This document shows positions 43,726 through 53,465 of a DNA stretch of 64,000 nt, piece by piece. Position numbers and translations under genes: made by a program. This DNA is from Bin87 sp965262485. GTDB lineage: Bacteria > Chloroflexota > Dehalococcoidia > Lucifugimonadales > UBA3495. The stretch spans positions 2,046,001-2,110,000 of the forward strand of contig OZ253540.1 of assembly GCA_965262485.1 (NCBI GenBank). The letters run 5' to 3'. Every line of letters begins with the position of its first letter. Within the stretch, counting starts at the first letter, position 1. Below the pieces are notes generated by a model. It worked only from the letters and a program-made list of their open reading frames with translations, searched no databases and was not told the origin of the DNA.

Positions 43726-44685
43726 TCAGAACGGAAGCTGCTGCCCCACTCCGGCTGCCACGGCCTTGCGGTACACCAACTGAGCCGCTGCGATATCTTC
43801 CAGCGCTGTACCCATGGATTCAAAGAGCGTAATGGAGCCGGCATTTGGCCGGCCCGGCTGCCGACCGGACACCACTTCCCGAAGTTCTCTGACCTGATCC
43901 CATCGGAATGCGCCCCGGGCTTCGGGCCACAGCAGGTCGCCACATTCCTGTTTGGCCCCGGCCAGTTCATCCACGACGATCAGTTCCGACCGCGTTACGG
44001 TGGTTTCGTCTATTTCGCGCCGCTGCCAGTGATTGCTGCCGGCGGCATTGACGTGCGTTCCTTCCGACAACCATTCACCCATCAGGACGGGTTCGCGGGC
44101 CGGCGTGATTGTGACCACCACATCGGCCCCGGCAACGCAGGATTGGGCGTCTGACGCCGCGGTGACCGGAATGTTCAGTTGTTCGCTCATTCTGGTAGCA
44201 AACTGTTCCCGCCTTTCGGCGCGTCGACTGAAGACCCGGGCGGAGGTTACGTCGCGCACACTGCAGATGGCTTCCAGTTGCGTGCGGGCCTGAAATCCTG
44301 AGCCGATCACCCCAACGGTGGCGGATTCCTGGCGCGCCATCAGGTCGGTCGCTAAACCGGTAGCCGCACCGGTGCGTATCTGACCCAAACGCCCCGCTTC
44401 CAGGCACGCGAGCAATCCCCCGGTTTCGTAGTCGTAGAGCATTACAATGAATTTGCTCCCGCCGGGACCGGCAAAGGACGGGTAAGCTTTGTAGCCGAAC
44501 ACGCCGTGGGCCTGGTCAGCGGCAGCCATGAAATGGAAGAACCCGCCCGGCATACGCATCCGCGAACGTGGCTTGATCTCGGTCAGACCGGCATCGCTGT
44601 GGGCGAACGCTTCGGAAAGTGCAGAAATGCACTCGTCCATGGGCAGCAGTTCCGCCACTTCGCGCTCGGTGAGAAAAAGTGTCAT
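43726..44685 (-). CDS. Ornithine cyclodeaminase / mu-crystallin-family protein
   Basis: 319 residues from ATG 44685; ATG 44715 is an alternative. The NAD-binding motif ATVGVIGSGFQARTQLEAI, the substrate region RTGAATGLATDLMAR and the DELAGAKQECGDL stretch are those of OCD/ketimine reductase-type enzymes. Real activity could be alanine dehydrogenase, ketimine reductase or ornithine cyclodeaminase. It is monocistronic and convergent with the preceding gene. Confidence 0.85.
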   Translation of the reverse strand: MTLFLTEREVAELLPMDECISALSEAFAHSDAGLTEIKPRSRMRMPGGFFHFMAAADQAHGVFGYKAYPSFAGPGGSKFIVMLYDYETGGLLACLEAGRLGQIRTGAATGLATDLMARQESATVGVIGSGFQARTQLEAICSVRDVTSARVFSRRAERREQFATRMSEQLNIPVTAASDAQSCVAGADVVVTITPAREPVLMGEWLSEGTHVNAAGSNHWQRREIDETTVTRSELIVVDELAGAKQECGDLLWPEARGAFRWDQVRELREVVSGRQPGRPNAGSITLFESMGTALEDIAAAQLVYRKAVAAGVGQQLPF

Positions 44686-44887
44686 CTTGACCTCAAAACC
44701 GGTGGGCTTATGCAATGGCCGCCGAGTATAGCACGGGCATCACCTTACCCGGACGCAACTGCCCGCAGCGCGTAAGGTGATCCTGCAAGTGATAGATGGC
44801 GGTACGGCAGTCTACTGGCGAGCGCCTGGTCAAAACACTACAATCCCCGGGTAGCGGCGCAACCGCCGCAGATCGACAGGGTGGTGA

Positions 44888-45877
44888 ATGCACATGTCTC
44901 GCCCCAAAGCGTTGGTAACCCGAATGCTGTTGCCGGAAGCATTGGACATTCTGCGACAGCATGCCGAGGTAGAGGTTTGGCCAGGTGAATCGCCACCGTC
45001 GGTTGACCAGTTGCACCGGATGGTGACGGACTGCGACGGAATACTTACCACCATAATGGATCGGATTGACGGCGCATTGATGGACGCTGCGCCAAATCTG
45101 AGGGCGATCAGCCAGCTGGCGGTGGGGTTGGACAATGTGGACGTGGCGGAGGCGACGCGCCGGCGGATCCCGGTGGGCAACACTCCGGGAGTGCTGGCGA
45201 AGGCGACGGCTGATCTGGCTTTTGCGTTGCTCCTTGGCGCGGCAAGACGTACCGCAGAGAGTGAGCGGTGGGTGAGGGAAGGAAGTTGGGAACTGGCGTT
45301 CCATCCCACGCATTGGCTCGGACGGGACGTGCATGAATCCACGCTGGGCATTGTGGGTTTGGGTCAAATAGGGCGGGAAATAGCGCGGCGCGCCAGGGGA
45401 TTCGACATGCGGATCATTTATCACTCCCGCACCCGATACGCCGACGTCGAAGCGGAATACGGGGTGAGTTACGTTGATTTTCCGACCCTGTTGGCCGAAG
45501 CCGATTTCGTGGTGATGTGCGTTCCGCTGACCCCGGAGACCCACCACCTCATCAGCGCCGACCAACTGGCGATGATGAAACCGTCCGGAATCCTGATCAA
45601 CGTGTCCCGAGGCCCGGTGGTGGATCCGGTCGCGCTGTACCGGGCCCTGGAAGCACGGACTATCGGCGGCGCGGCGCTGGACGTAACTACACCGGAACCG
45701 ATACCTCCCGATGATCCGCTGCTGACCCTGGATAATCTGGTGATAACCCCGCACATCGGCAGCGCAGCGTTGCCCACCCGTTTGAATACCATGAAGTTGG
45801 CGGCGAGGAACCTGGTGGCGGGTTTAGCGGGCGAACCGATGGAAGCGTGCGCCAATCCGGAAGTGTATGGATCGTAA
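44888..45877 (+). CDS. D-2-hydroxyacid dehydrogenase, glyoxylate reductase-like
   Basis: 329 residues from ATG 44888 or ATG 44894. The Rossmann motif IVGLGQIGREIARRARGF, the catalytic Arg in NVSRGPVVDPVALYRAL, the Glu in DVTTPEPIPPDDPL and the His in TPHIGSAALPTR complete the D-hydroxyacid dehydrogenase active site. It reduces 2-oxoacids with NAD(P)H. The next gene starts about 80 bases later. Confidence 0.92.
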   Translation: MHMSRPKALVTRMLLPEALDILRQHAEVEVWPGESPPSVDQLHRMVTDCDGILTTIMDRIDGALMDAAPNLRAISQLAVGLDNVDVAEATRRRIPVGNTPGVLAKATADLAFALLLGAARRTAESERWVREGSWELAFHPTHWLGRDVHESTLGIVGLGQIGREIARRARGFDMRIIYHSRTRYADVEAEYGVSYVDFPTLLAEADFVVMCVPLTPETHHLISADQLAMMKPSGILINVSRGPVVDPVALYRALEARTIGGAALDVTTPEPIPPDDPLLTLDNLVITPHIGSAALPTRLNTMKLAARNLVAGLAGEPMEACANPEVYGS

Positions 45878-45958
45878 TCCGTGGTTACTGCGCCGCGCCG
45901 CGCCCTGCTGGCAATGCCAGTCTACATATGGGAACGGTCACGCTAAGGGAAACATCAA

Positions 45959-46738
45959 TTGCGAATCTACCTTGCTAACGTGGGCGTTAATTCGGGGCAT
46001 CGGGGGCTGTTCAGCCCGCGGTTCGCTGACGGGACGTTTGAGTTCGTGCCTATACCCTCGTTCAACGAAGACCCGGACCGGCAGCCTGGTGTCATTCGCT
46101 ACCGAGATCTACGCTCGTACAACAACCCTGAGAGCGACCTGCGCGAGTTCGTACCTGCAAGATTCTGGGACACGGCTTGCCATAATGATCCCGAGTTTGC
46201 GACCTTCACGTATGGCGATGTCGGCGAGAACGGACGCTCTGCCGCACTTACCAAGATGACAACAGGGGACGCCCTGCTGTTCTTGGCCAGACTGGAGGAC
46301 TGGCAATCCGAGCAGCGAACCGGACCGGCTGGCTTCTACCTGGTCGGAGGGTTGCTGGCTGAATATGCCGGCTGGGTTGTTCGGAATTCCCCCCAAGAGC
46401 AAAGATTCGAAAACAACGCCCACCCATATAGAGGCGACGCTAGATTTTGGGGCGTCGCGGGCTCAGGCCAGTCCCGCCGATTTGAACGCGCCGTTCCAAT
46501 CAATCGCGAGATATGCGCCCAAGTTTTCAGAGACGCAAACGGGACAACATGGACTTGGGGCAATGGCCGGTCTGAGCTGGCTCGAATCGGTTCCTACACC
46601 CGTGCTTGCCGCTGTGTGCTTGACACCAACGACCCTGAGCAGCGCCAACGAACGGCAACACTGCGGGAATGGATTGAGCAATACACCGGCCCTTCAGACG
46701 CCGCGTTACTGGCTAGTAGTCCGTCAGTGTTGGATTGA
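45959..46738 (+). CDS. Nmad3-like (nucleotide modification associated domain 3) protein
   Basis: 259 residues from a TTG at 45959, preceded by AAGGGAAAC. The N-terminus RIYLANVGVNSGHRGLFSPR and the following DGTFEFVPIPSFNEDP match, as far as I recall, the Nmad3 family linked to predicted DNA-base modification or DNA-sensing operons. Later blocks include GDALLFLARLEDW and GFYLVGGLLAEYAGW. The neighbouring genes do not include the usual modification enzymes. Its function here is unknown. Confidence 0.6.
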   Translation: MRIYLANVGVNSGHRGLFSPRFADGTFEFVPIPSFNEDPDRQPGVIRYRDLRSYNNPESDLREFVPARFWDTACHNDPEFATFTYGDVGENGRSAALTKMTTGDALLFLARLEDWQSEQRTGPAGFYLVGGLLAEYAGWVVRNSPQEQRFENNAHPYRGDARFWGVAGSGQSRRFERAVPINREICAQVFRDANGTTWTWGNGRSELARIGSYTRACRCVLDTNDPEQRQRTATLREWIEQYTGPSDAALLASSPSVLD

Positions 46739-46866
46739 CGGGTAAAGGGACTTCAGTTTGATGCGGGCGTCCGCGGTAGTGAAACGCCACTCCACCCGTA
46801 TCGCGTCCCGGTTGCGCTCACCTTGCCATGCCTCAACCTCTCAGCGGCCCCCGATGCGTTGGGCCG

Positions 46867-48640
46867 CTACTGCGGCTCTATGGCTAGGGTGAAGCTCCCG
46901 GCGTCGGAAGTGGACACCGCCTCCAACGTGTAAGTCTCTCCCGGAGCCAGGGTGAGGGTGGCGCTGTTCGACTCGGTATGGGCGCCGTCGTGGAGCAGCT
47001 TGCCATCCCCCCGCCGGATCTTTCTCCGGTCTTCATAGGCGCCGTTGGGCGGCGCGCCCCAGCCCTGCTGAGGTGTTCCTTTCGACACGAACAGTTGCGC
47101 GTCCGCTTCCGACGCCAGCCGGATTCCCACTTGGTCTCCTCAGACAGGGTGAAGTGGAAGTAGCGGGGCGGGCTGTCCCGGTGGTGGGCGCGGCAGTCCG
47201 GGTCGTCCCACTCGCCGGCGTACTCCACCGCTGCCGTGAGTTCGTTCAGGTTGGTGAAGCAGGCCGTCACCGTCGCCGCTTCCGCCACATCGGTCAGGTT
47301 GACTGTCACGGCAATGGTGGCGGTGCCGCCGTTGCCGTCGTCCGCCGTCAGCGAGTAGGTGGATTTGGTTTCATAGTCGTAGCTCATGCCTTCTTTGGTG
47401 GTCAACTGCCCCGTGGCGGCGTTCAGGTCGAAGGGCCCGTCGTCGTCGCCGGACAGCGTGTAGGTCAGAGTGCCGCCGTCCTGGTCGGTGGCGGTCAACT
47501 CGAATTGCAGGGCGCGGCCCGCCGGCGCATTCTCCGGCAGGACGAACCAGGGATTGGCCTTCGTCTTGCCGCTCAGGGCTACCGTCGGCTCGACAGCTGG
47601 GCCCAGGCGTACTCCACTTGCGCCTGCTGGACCTGGGGATTGACGCTGCCGGAGCCTTGCAGCACGGCCCGGTCGCCGGGCGCCTGTTCCTGGTCGGGGC
47701 CGGCGTTGGCGGCGGGCAGCGGCGTCGAGGAGATAATCCGCACCGTGTCCGTGTTGGTCTGGACCCAGATGGTGGCGGTCAGCCTGACACCAGGGATTCG
47801 CCGGCGTACAGCTCGGGCATGTCAAAGTAGGCCAAGTACGGCTCGTCGCTGCTGCTGGCGACGATTCTGTTGCGAAGGTCAGCCAGCACCCGCTCCGGCG
47901 CGGACTCAACCTCCCACCGGAAGTCCATGTCATCCCGCCGTCGGCTGTCTGGCTAACGCCGGTGACGGTGACCGTCTGCGCCGTGCGCCAGTTGGACGGC
48001 ATGAACATGAGGCTTGCCGGGGAAGATCCGTGGCAACGGCCTCATTGCCGCCCGTGGGCTGGGTGTTCAGCCGCACGGTGTAGGTCCCCGTCCCGCCCTC
48101 GCTCACCGACACCTGATTCGCGCTCACCGTGACCCCGCGCGTGTCATTGTTGGCGACGGTCACGGTGGCCGTGTTTTCGACCGGCGTCGTGCTGACGGTG
48201 TAGCCCGCATCGGACGCGGGCGCGGCCAGCGTCGCCGTCACCGGGCCGTTGGTCTCGTCAACGTCATCGCCGGTGGTGGCGACGTCGTGGGTGGCCGAGG
48301 TGTTCCCCGCCTCGATGATGACCGTCTGCGCGTCAGTCGTGACGCCGTAGTCGCCGTTGCCGCCGCCGTCAGCGGTGATGTTCAGGTTAACCGTCAACGC
48401 GGTCGTCGGCACGGCGTTGGCCGTCACCCGGAATTGGGCCGGCGAACCCTCGGTGACCGGGCCGTTGACCGCCGCAACGCTGACTTCGGGGTTGCCCCGG
48501 GCTAGCCTCGCCTGGACCATGTCTCCATCGGCCCAGTCCAAGCCGGGGTTCGGGAAGGTGTAACGGCAGATGCTGTTTCCCTCACTAAGCCCACACGAGG
48601 CGCCGTCGAACGCGATTCCCACGTCATCCAGGCGCAGCAC
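46867..48640 (-). pseudogene. Calx-beta/cadherin-type surface protein remnant
   Basis: Reading down from 48640 without a signal peptide: PEVSVAAVNGPVTEGSPAQFRV is a Calx-beta-like repeat, then VTVSANQVSVSEGGTGTYTV (a second repeat), then MFMPSNWRTAQTVTVTG, PWFVLPENAPAGRALQFELT, DQDGGTLTYTLSGDDDG and a C-terminal module ending VSTSDAGSFTLAIEPQ. Frames switch at about 48017, 47935, 47793, near 47600 and near 47130; most are repaired by adding one base to a short homopolymer. The gene is 5'-truncated. Role of intact relatives: extracellular adhesion. It is either a pseudogene or, less likely, a gene read through many consensus errors. Confidence 0.7.
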
Positions 48641-48748
48641 GAAACCTCAGGCGCCCAGCGCTCTGGATAGAGAGAAATCCAACGCGCGGTCTCCGTCGAT
48701 ACGGTGGCTTATCGCTTCAATTATGTACGGGCCCCGTTCCATGTGAAT

Positions 48749-48873
48749 TTAGAAACTATCTCAAAACTGGCGGCCCGCCCAACCCGTCATTCCCGCGCAG
48801 GCGGGAATCCACGACTCACCCGGTCTGCGATCGGACTTTTGGAGAGAATGGCGGGTTTTGAGGTAGTTTCTTA
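48749..48873. mobile_element. MITE-like element of about 125 bases upstream of the kinase
   Basis: TTAGAAACTATCTCAAAAC and GTTTTGAGGTAGTTTCTTA are inverted ends with one mismatch; a CATTCCCGCGCAGGCGGGAA hairpin lies inside. It ends two bases before the GGAGG of the next gene. Confidence 0.75.
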
Positions 48874-48886
48874 ATGGAGGTGGCAG

Positions 48887-51248
48887 TTGAACAACCCCGG
48901 CGATTTGCAGAGGGAGATAGATGACCTGCGGGAGCGCCTTTTGCGGCTCAGCGAGGCCAGCCTTCGCATCACCGAGGGCCTGGACCCGGACACGGTACTG
49001 CAAGAGGCGCTGGACAGCGCCCGCGCCCTGACGGACGCGCGGTACGGCGGGATCACCACCCTGGACGACGAGGGCCGGCTGCTGGACTTCATCACCTCCG
49101 GCTTCACTCCCGAAGACCGGCAGCGGATGATGGACCTGCCCCCGGGCCTGGCGCTGTTCGACTACTTCAGCTCCATTCAAGGCTCCCTGAGATTCGGGGA
49201 CGTGGCCGGCCACATGCGGTCGCTGGGCTTTCCGGAGGGCCACCCGCCGTTGAACACCCTGCTGGGAGCGCCCATGCGACACCGGGGCGAGCACGTTGGC
49301 AACCTCTACGTGGCCGAAGGAGGGTGACCGGGAGTTCACGCCCGAGGACGAGGAGACGCTGGTCATGTTCGCCGCCCAGGCGTCAATGGTGGTGGTCAAC
49401 GCCCGCCGGCACCGGGACGAGCAGCGGGCCCGGGCCGACCTGGAGACCCTGATAAACACCTCGCCGGTGGGCGTCGTCGTCTTTGACGCGAAATCTGGAG
49501 CGCCGGTGTCCATCAACCGGGAGGCGCGCCGGATCGCCGACCTCCTGCGAGAGCCGGAGCAATTGCTGTAGGTAATTACCATCCGGCGCTCCGACGGGCG
49601 TGAAATCCCCCTGGCCGAGCTATCCGTGACCCAGGCGCTGAGCGCCGCCGAGACGGTGCGGGTCGAGGAGATAGTCATCTCAGTACCCGGCGGGCGCAGC
49701 ATCACGACCCTGGTCAATGCCACGCCCATTCTCTCGGCGGAGGGCGATGTCGAGTCCTTCGTGGTCACCCTGCAGGACATGACGCCGCTGGACGAGCTGG
49801 AGCGGCTGCGGACCGACTTCCTGTCCATGGTGAGCCACGGTTGCGCAGCCCCTGGCCTCGGTCAAGGGTTCGGTCACCACCCTGCTGGACAATTCCGCCA
49901 CTTTGGACCCCGCCGAGGCCCGCCAGTTCCATTGGATCATCGACCAGCAGACCGACCGGATGCGGGAGCTGATCGGAGACCTCCTGGACGTGGCCCGCAT
50001 CGAGACGGGCGCCCTGCCGGTGGACCCGCAGCCGGTGGACCTGGCCGCGCTGGTTGACCAGGCCCGCAACGCCTTTGCCAGCAGCGGGGGGCGGCATCAT
50101 GTCAGCTTCGGCCTGCCCCCGGACCTGCCCTGGGTGATGGCGGACCGGATGCGGGTGGTGCAGGTGCTGGCCAACCTGCTGTCCAACGCGGCCCGTAACT
50201 CGCCGGAGTCCGCTCGCATCCGGGTGAGCGCCGAGCGGGATGGGGTGTACGTGGCGGTCTCGGTGGCCGACGAGGGACAGGGAATGCCCACGGAGCTTCT
50301 GCCCCACCTGTTACGGAGGTTCTCCCGTATCGACGGCGACGAACGGAGAAGCGGCATCGCCGGATCCGGCCTGGGGCTGGCCATCTGCCGGGGCATCGTG
50401 GAGGCCCACGGGGGACGCATCTGGGCCGAGAGCGACGGGCCGGGTAAAGGATCCCGGTTCACATTCACCGTTCCGGTGGTGGAAGGCGGTTGGAGCAGCC
50501 TGGCAGCCCGGCCCGGCCTGCTGGCAGCCGGCTCCCGGCCCGGGGAGGAGGTGCGCGTGCTGGTGGTGGACGACGACCCCCAGGCGCTCCGGCACCTCCG
50601 GGACGCCCTCACCAAGGCGGGCTACACGCCGTTGGTGACCGGCGACCCGGAGGAGGCGCTCCGTCTGGCGGCAACGGAGCAGCCCCATCTGGCGCTGCTG
50701 GACCTGATGCTGCCCAGCGCCGACGGTATCGAGCTGATGCAGGGCATCCTTGACATAGCCGACGTGCCGGTCATCTTTCTGTCGGCCTACGCCCAGGACG
50801 AGGTGATCGCCCGGGCCTTCGACGCCGGGGCCGACGACTACGTAACGAAACCGTTCTCCGCGGCGGAGCTGGGGGCCAGGATCCGGGCATCCCTGCGACG
50901 GCGGGAGACGCCGACGCCGTCAGGCCCCTACGTGCTGGGGGACCTGGCGCTGGACTACACCCGGCGGCTGGTGACCCTGTCCGACAGCCGGTGCCGCTGG
51001 CCGCCATCGAGTACCGGATGCTGGCCGAGCTGGCGGCCAACGCGGGGCGGGTGCTCACCTACGAGCGCCTGCTGCAGAGAGTCTGGGGATCGGAGAACAG
51101 CGGCGACGTGCGGCCCATGCGCACCGTCGTCAGCGCCCTCCGCCGCAAGCTGGGCGACGATGCGGACGAGCCCAGGTACATCTTCACCGAGCCCAAGGTG
51201 GGCTACCGGATGGCCCCAGGAGAGGCCCAGGAGCCGGAGAGTCAATGA
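48887..51248 (+). CDS. GAF-PAS histidine kinase fused to receiver and OmpR-type winged helix, several indels
   Basis: About 788 residues once repaired, from a TTG at 48887 after GGAGG. Order: an N-terminal coiled coil, GAF (near residues 20-190), PAS (TLINTSPVGVVVFDAKSGAP), HisKA (DFLSMVSH, then the phospho-His region), HATPase (NLLSNAARNSPE; DEGQGMP; GSGLGLAICRGIVEAHGG), a receiver (RVLVVDDDP; LLDLMLPSADGI; SAYAQDE; YVTKPFS) and a winged helix (VLTYERLLQRVWG; KVGYRM). Breaks: two bases lost near 49320, an in-frame TAG at 49569, two single-base losses near 49839 and 49853, and one G lost near 50991. The ATPase-to-receiver junction is uninterrupted, so the fusion is real. Composition is richer in G and C than in neighbouring core genes. 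Confidence 0.8.
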
Positions 51249-51249
51249 C

Positions 51250-51427
51250 CGGACGCGCAGCGGCCTCGCCGCCACGACCGCAGCGCGGTTGGCCGCGCCC
51301 ATAGGCAGGCGGATATTTTGCCGGATGCGGACGGATTTTGGCGGATTTCTTGGGATATAAAAACGGCCATCCCCTGCTCAAATCAGGTAGAGAATGGCCG
51401 AGGGTCGGGGAGATTCACGATGTAACA
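51250..51427. other. Short interval before the tRNA, no gene
   Basis: Contains a weak ACGGCCAT...ATGGCCG pairing near 51361-51400 and no coding frame with support. Confidence 0.4.
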
Positions 51428-51517
51428 TGGCGGAGAGGGCGGGATTCGAACCCGCGAGAGGCGTAAACCCCTACGCGATTTCCAGTCGCGCCCATTCGTC
51501 CACTCTGGCACCTCTCC
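51428..51517 (-). tRNA. tRNA-Ser (GGA anticodon)
   Basis: Reads GGAGAGGTGCC at the 5' end and CCTCTCCGCCA at the 3' end, so CCA is encoded. The acceptor stem pairs 7 bp. The anticodon loop CTGGAAA within CGCGA/TCGCG gives GGA. A long variable arm (GTAGGGGTTTACGCCTC) and GGTTCGAAT in the T-arm are typical of serine tRNAs. It is the only tRNA in the window. Confidence 0.97.
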
Positions 51518-51708
51518 GCAATATGTCCTGATTCAGGACAAGCCAAATTCCTGTGCGTCTAACGGGCGGGCGTGCATTATAACATGCCGGAAAGGTAGTG
51601 CCATTGGAACGGATACCTTGCGAAATCCCGGCGTCGCAGGTTGTTATTCGTAGCAGTTCCCACGGGATACACTTGGGATGATTCCCAACCGACTCCGCAC
51701 CGAATGTT

Positions 51709-53331
51709 TTAGCCCGGTGGTTCGAAAACGTCGGTGTCGGGGTGATATTGGTACCACCCAAACCAGAATGAGGTTGTGGTTGGAATTCGCAATAATTTGA
51801 CGCCTGGATCGTCTGCGTTGACCAACGCCTGTTCGGTGACGTTCCAACGGCTTCCGATGGAATCGGCCAGGATGGACGGCGGGCCGGATACTTCCCCGTT
51901 ATCGGCGATTGAGAAGCGGGCGCCGGCCCGTTCGTAAACACGGCCAGATCGGGAATCTGCTGACGCCACGATCACTATATCCACGCCGCCGACGGTGTCG
52001 TTCACCAACCGGACGTCCTGAAGGTCTGCGACACGCCAGGCTTTTGAGGCCGATTGGATGGTGATGCCCACGACGACCTCTTTGGGTTCGAATACCGGGT
52101 CCCGGAGCCACACCGGGAACATTACTTCGTCGGATGTGAAATAACTGTAATAAATTGCCCTGGGATCATCTTCCGGCACGTAAAATTCCGGTGGATAGAT
52201 GTCGGTCTCTCGGGACAGCACCGTAGTGTCGGGATGTTCTTCCAGCCACTCCCCCCAGGTCGAGACTACTGAAGGGAAAAACGGCTGTCGAATGCCGGAG
52301 TCTGCCAGAGTCCCGATGATTGGTTCGCCCGAGAACTGGTTCCACAACGACCTGGTGGCACGGTCGTACATCACTTTGTTACTGTGGTAAAGCAACCCCG
52401 ATGTTCCGAATGTAGTCGTCTGGCCGTTCACGACGCCGGAATACACGATCCCGGTTCCACAGAGGGTTCAATAGACCAGGGATATGGGTTCGCCGCCCAA
52501 AACGTCATTCGCCAATTCGTGGGCATTCATGATGCGCAACGGATAGGCTCGGCGCTTGCCGTTGATTGACACGCCGAAAACGCGATCCTGGGGGAACAGG
52601 TAGCTGGCTTCATCGGGCGCAACGTGGGGAGGATTTTCCAGAGGCGGGATACCATCGACCCGCACTCCGCCCCAGAGCACTTCGCTCAGGTCCACCCGGG
52701 ATCTTTCAATCGCGGGTTCCAGCAAGTCCCCGATCGCGGGATCAATCTGCGACAGCAGGTTGATTTTCCAGGCCGGGTATTCGGAAGGTGGAGCGTATTC
52801 GTCGCGTCGGGAGCCGATCCATTGGCCCCAATCTCTGGATTCAAATCCGAAATCCTGGCCGGTAATCGCGCTGGCAGTCTCGATGGCTTCCCGCGCTGTA
52901 TCCAGTCTGAAAAATATGAGGGATTCCAGAATGATGGGAACCTGCGATTTGTCGCGGGCCATGCGCGCGTCTGCCAGGGCCTCCAGCGTTTCGTTAGAAG
53001 AATGCCCGAACCCGGCCCAGATCCGGTACATGGTGGCGTTGGAATCGTAGGCCCGGGGTGACCGGGTCGCCTGGTCATTGGGGATGCTGGCCGGGGAGAT
53101 GCTGGCCGGTGGCGAGGCTGGTGTTGTTGCATCGCCACCGGACGCCGCAGCGAGATCGGGAGCGCCCGACGTCGGAACGGTGGCGCGGGTGCCCGGAGCG
53201 GCAGATGTCGGTACGGCGTCAGCCGTCGCGGGAGCGGCCTCCGGTTGCGCGGGATCGCCACAACCCAGACCCACGACCAACAACACGGCCGACAGGACGA
53301 TGAACAAACGCAGGGTAGGTACCGGGTTCAT
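51709..53331 (-). CDS. DUF3179 lipoprotein-like protein with in-frame UGA, probable selenoprotein
   Basis: 540 residues if UGA 52468-52470 is read through; both halves share one frame. The N-terminus has a hydrophobic stretch and a Cys at about 24 (VVGLGCGDPAQ) like a lipoprotein, then a long Ala/Pro/Ser/Thr spacer. The DUF3179 domain reads RAYPLRIMNAHELANDVLGG, then GEPISLVY, UGA, TLCGTGIVYSGVVNG, TTFGTSGLLYHSNKVMYDR. Family members read TYCPLCGTGI here, so the UGA stands for the first Cys of CxxC: Sec288-x-x-Cys291. A 7-bp hairpin starts 13 bases after the UGA. DUF3179 proteins are abundant in Chloroflexota and have no settled function. A premature stop is the alternative. Confidence 0.65.
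52436..52470 (-). promoter_or_regulatory. Candidate bacterial SECIS after the UGA of the DUF3179 gene
   Basis: UGA at 52470-52468 is followed after 13 bases by CCGGGATCGTGTATTCCGG: a 7-bp stem (one G-U pair) with loop CGUGU. The loop starts 20 bases after the UGA, and its second base is G. Confidence 0.55.
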
Positions 53332-53465
53332 AACATCTGCACTCGGTACCGGTTTGGTCGGTAGTTTGCGGCTGGATACGGAGATGGCGTCGGGGCTGTG
53401 GGCACAAACCCCGTCAGCGGAGTGGCTGCGCCGGAAACCTGGCCGGCGCCATCGGTTAGACGGAG

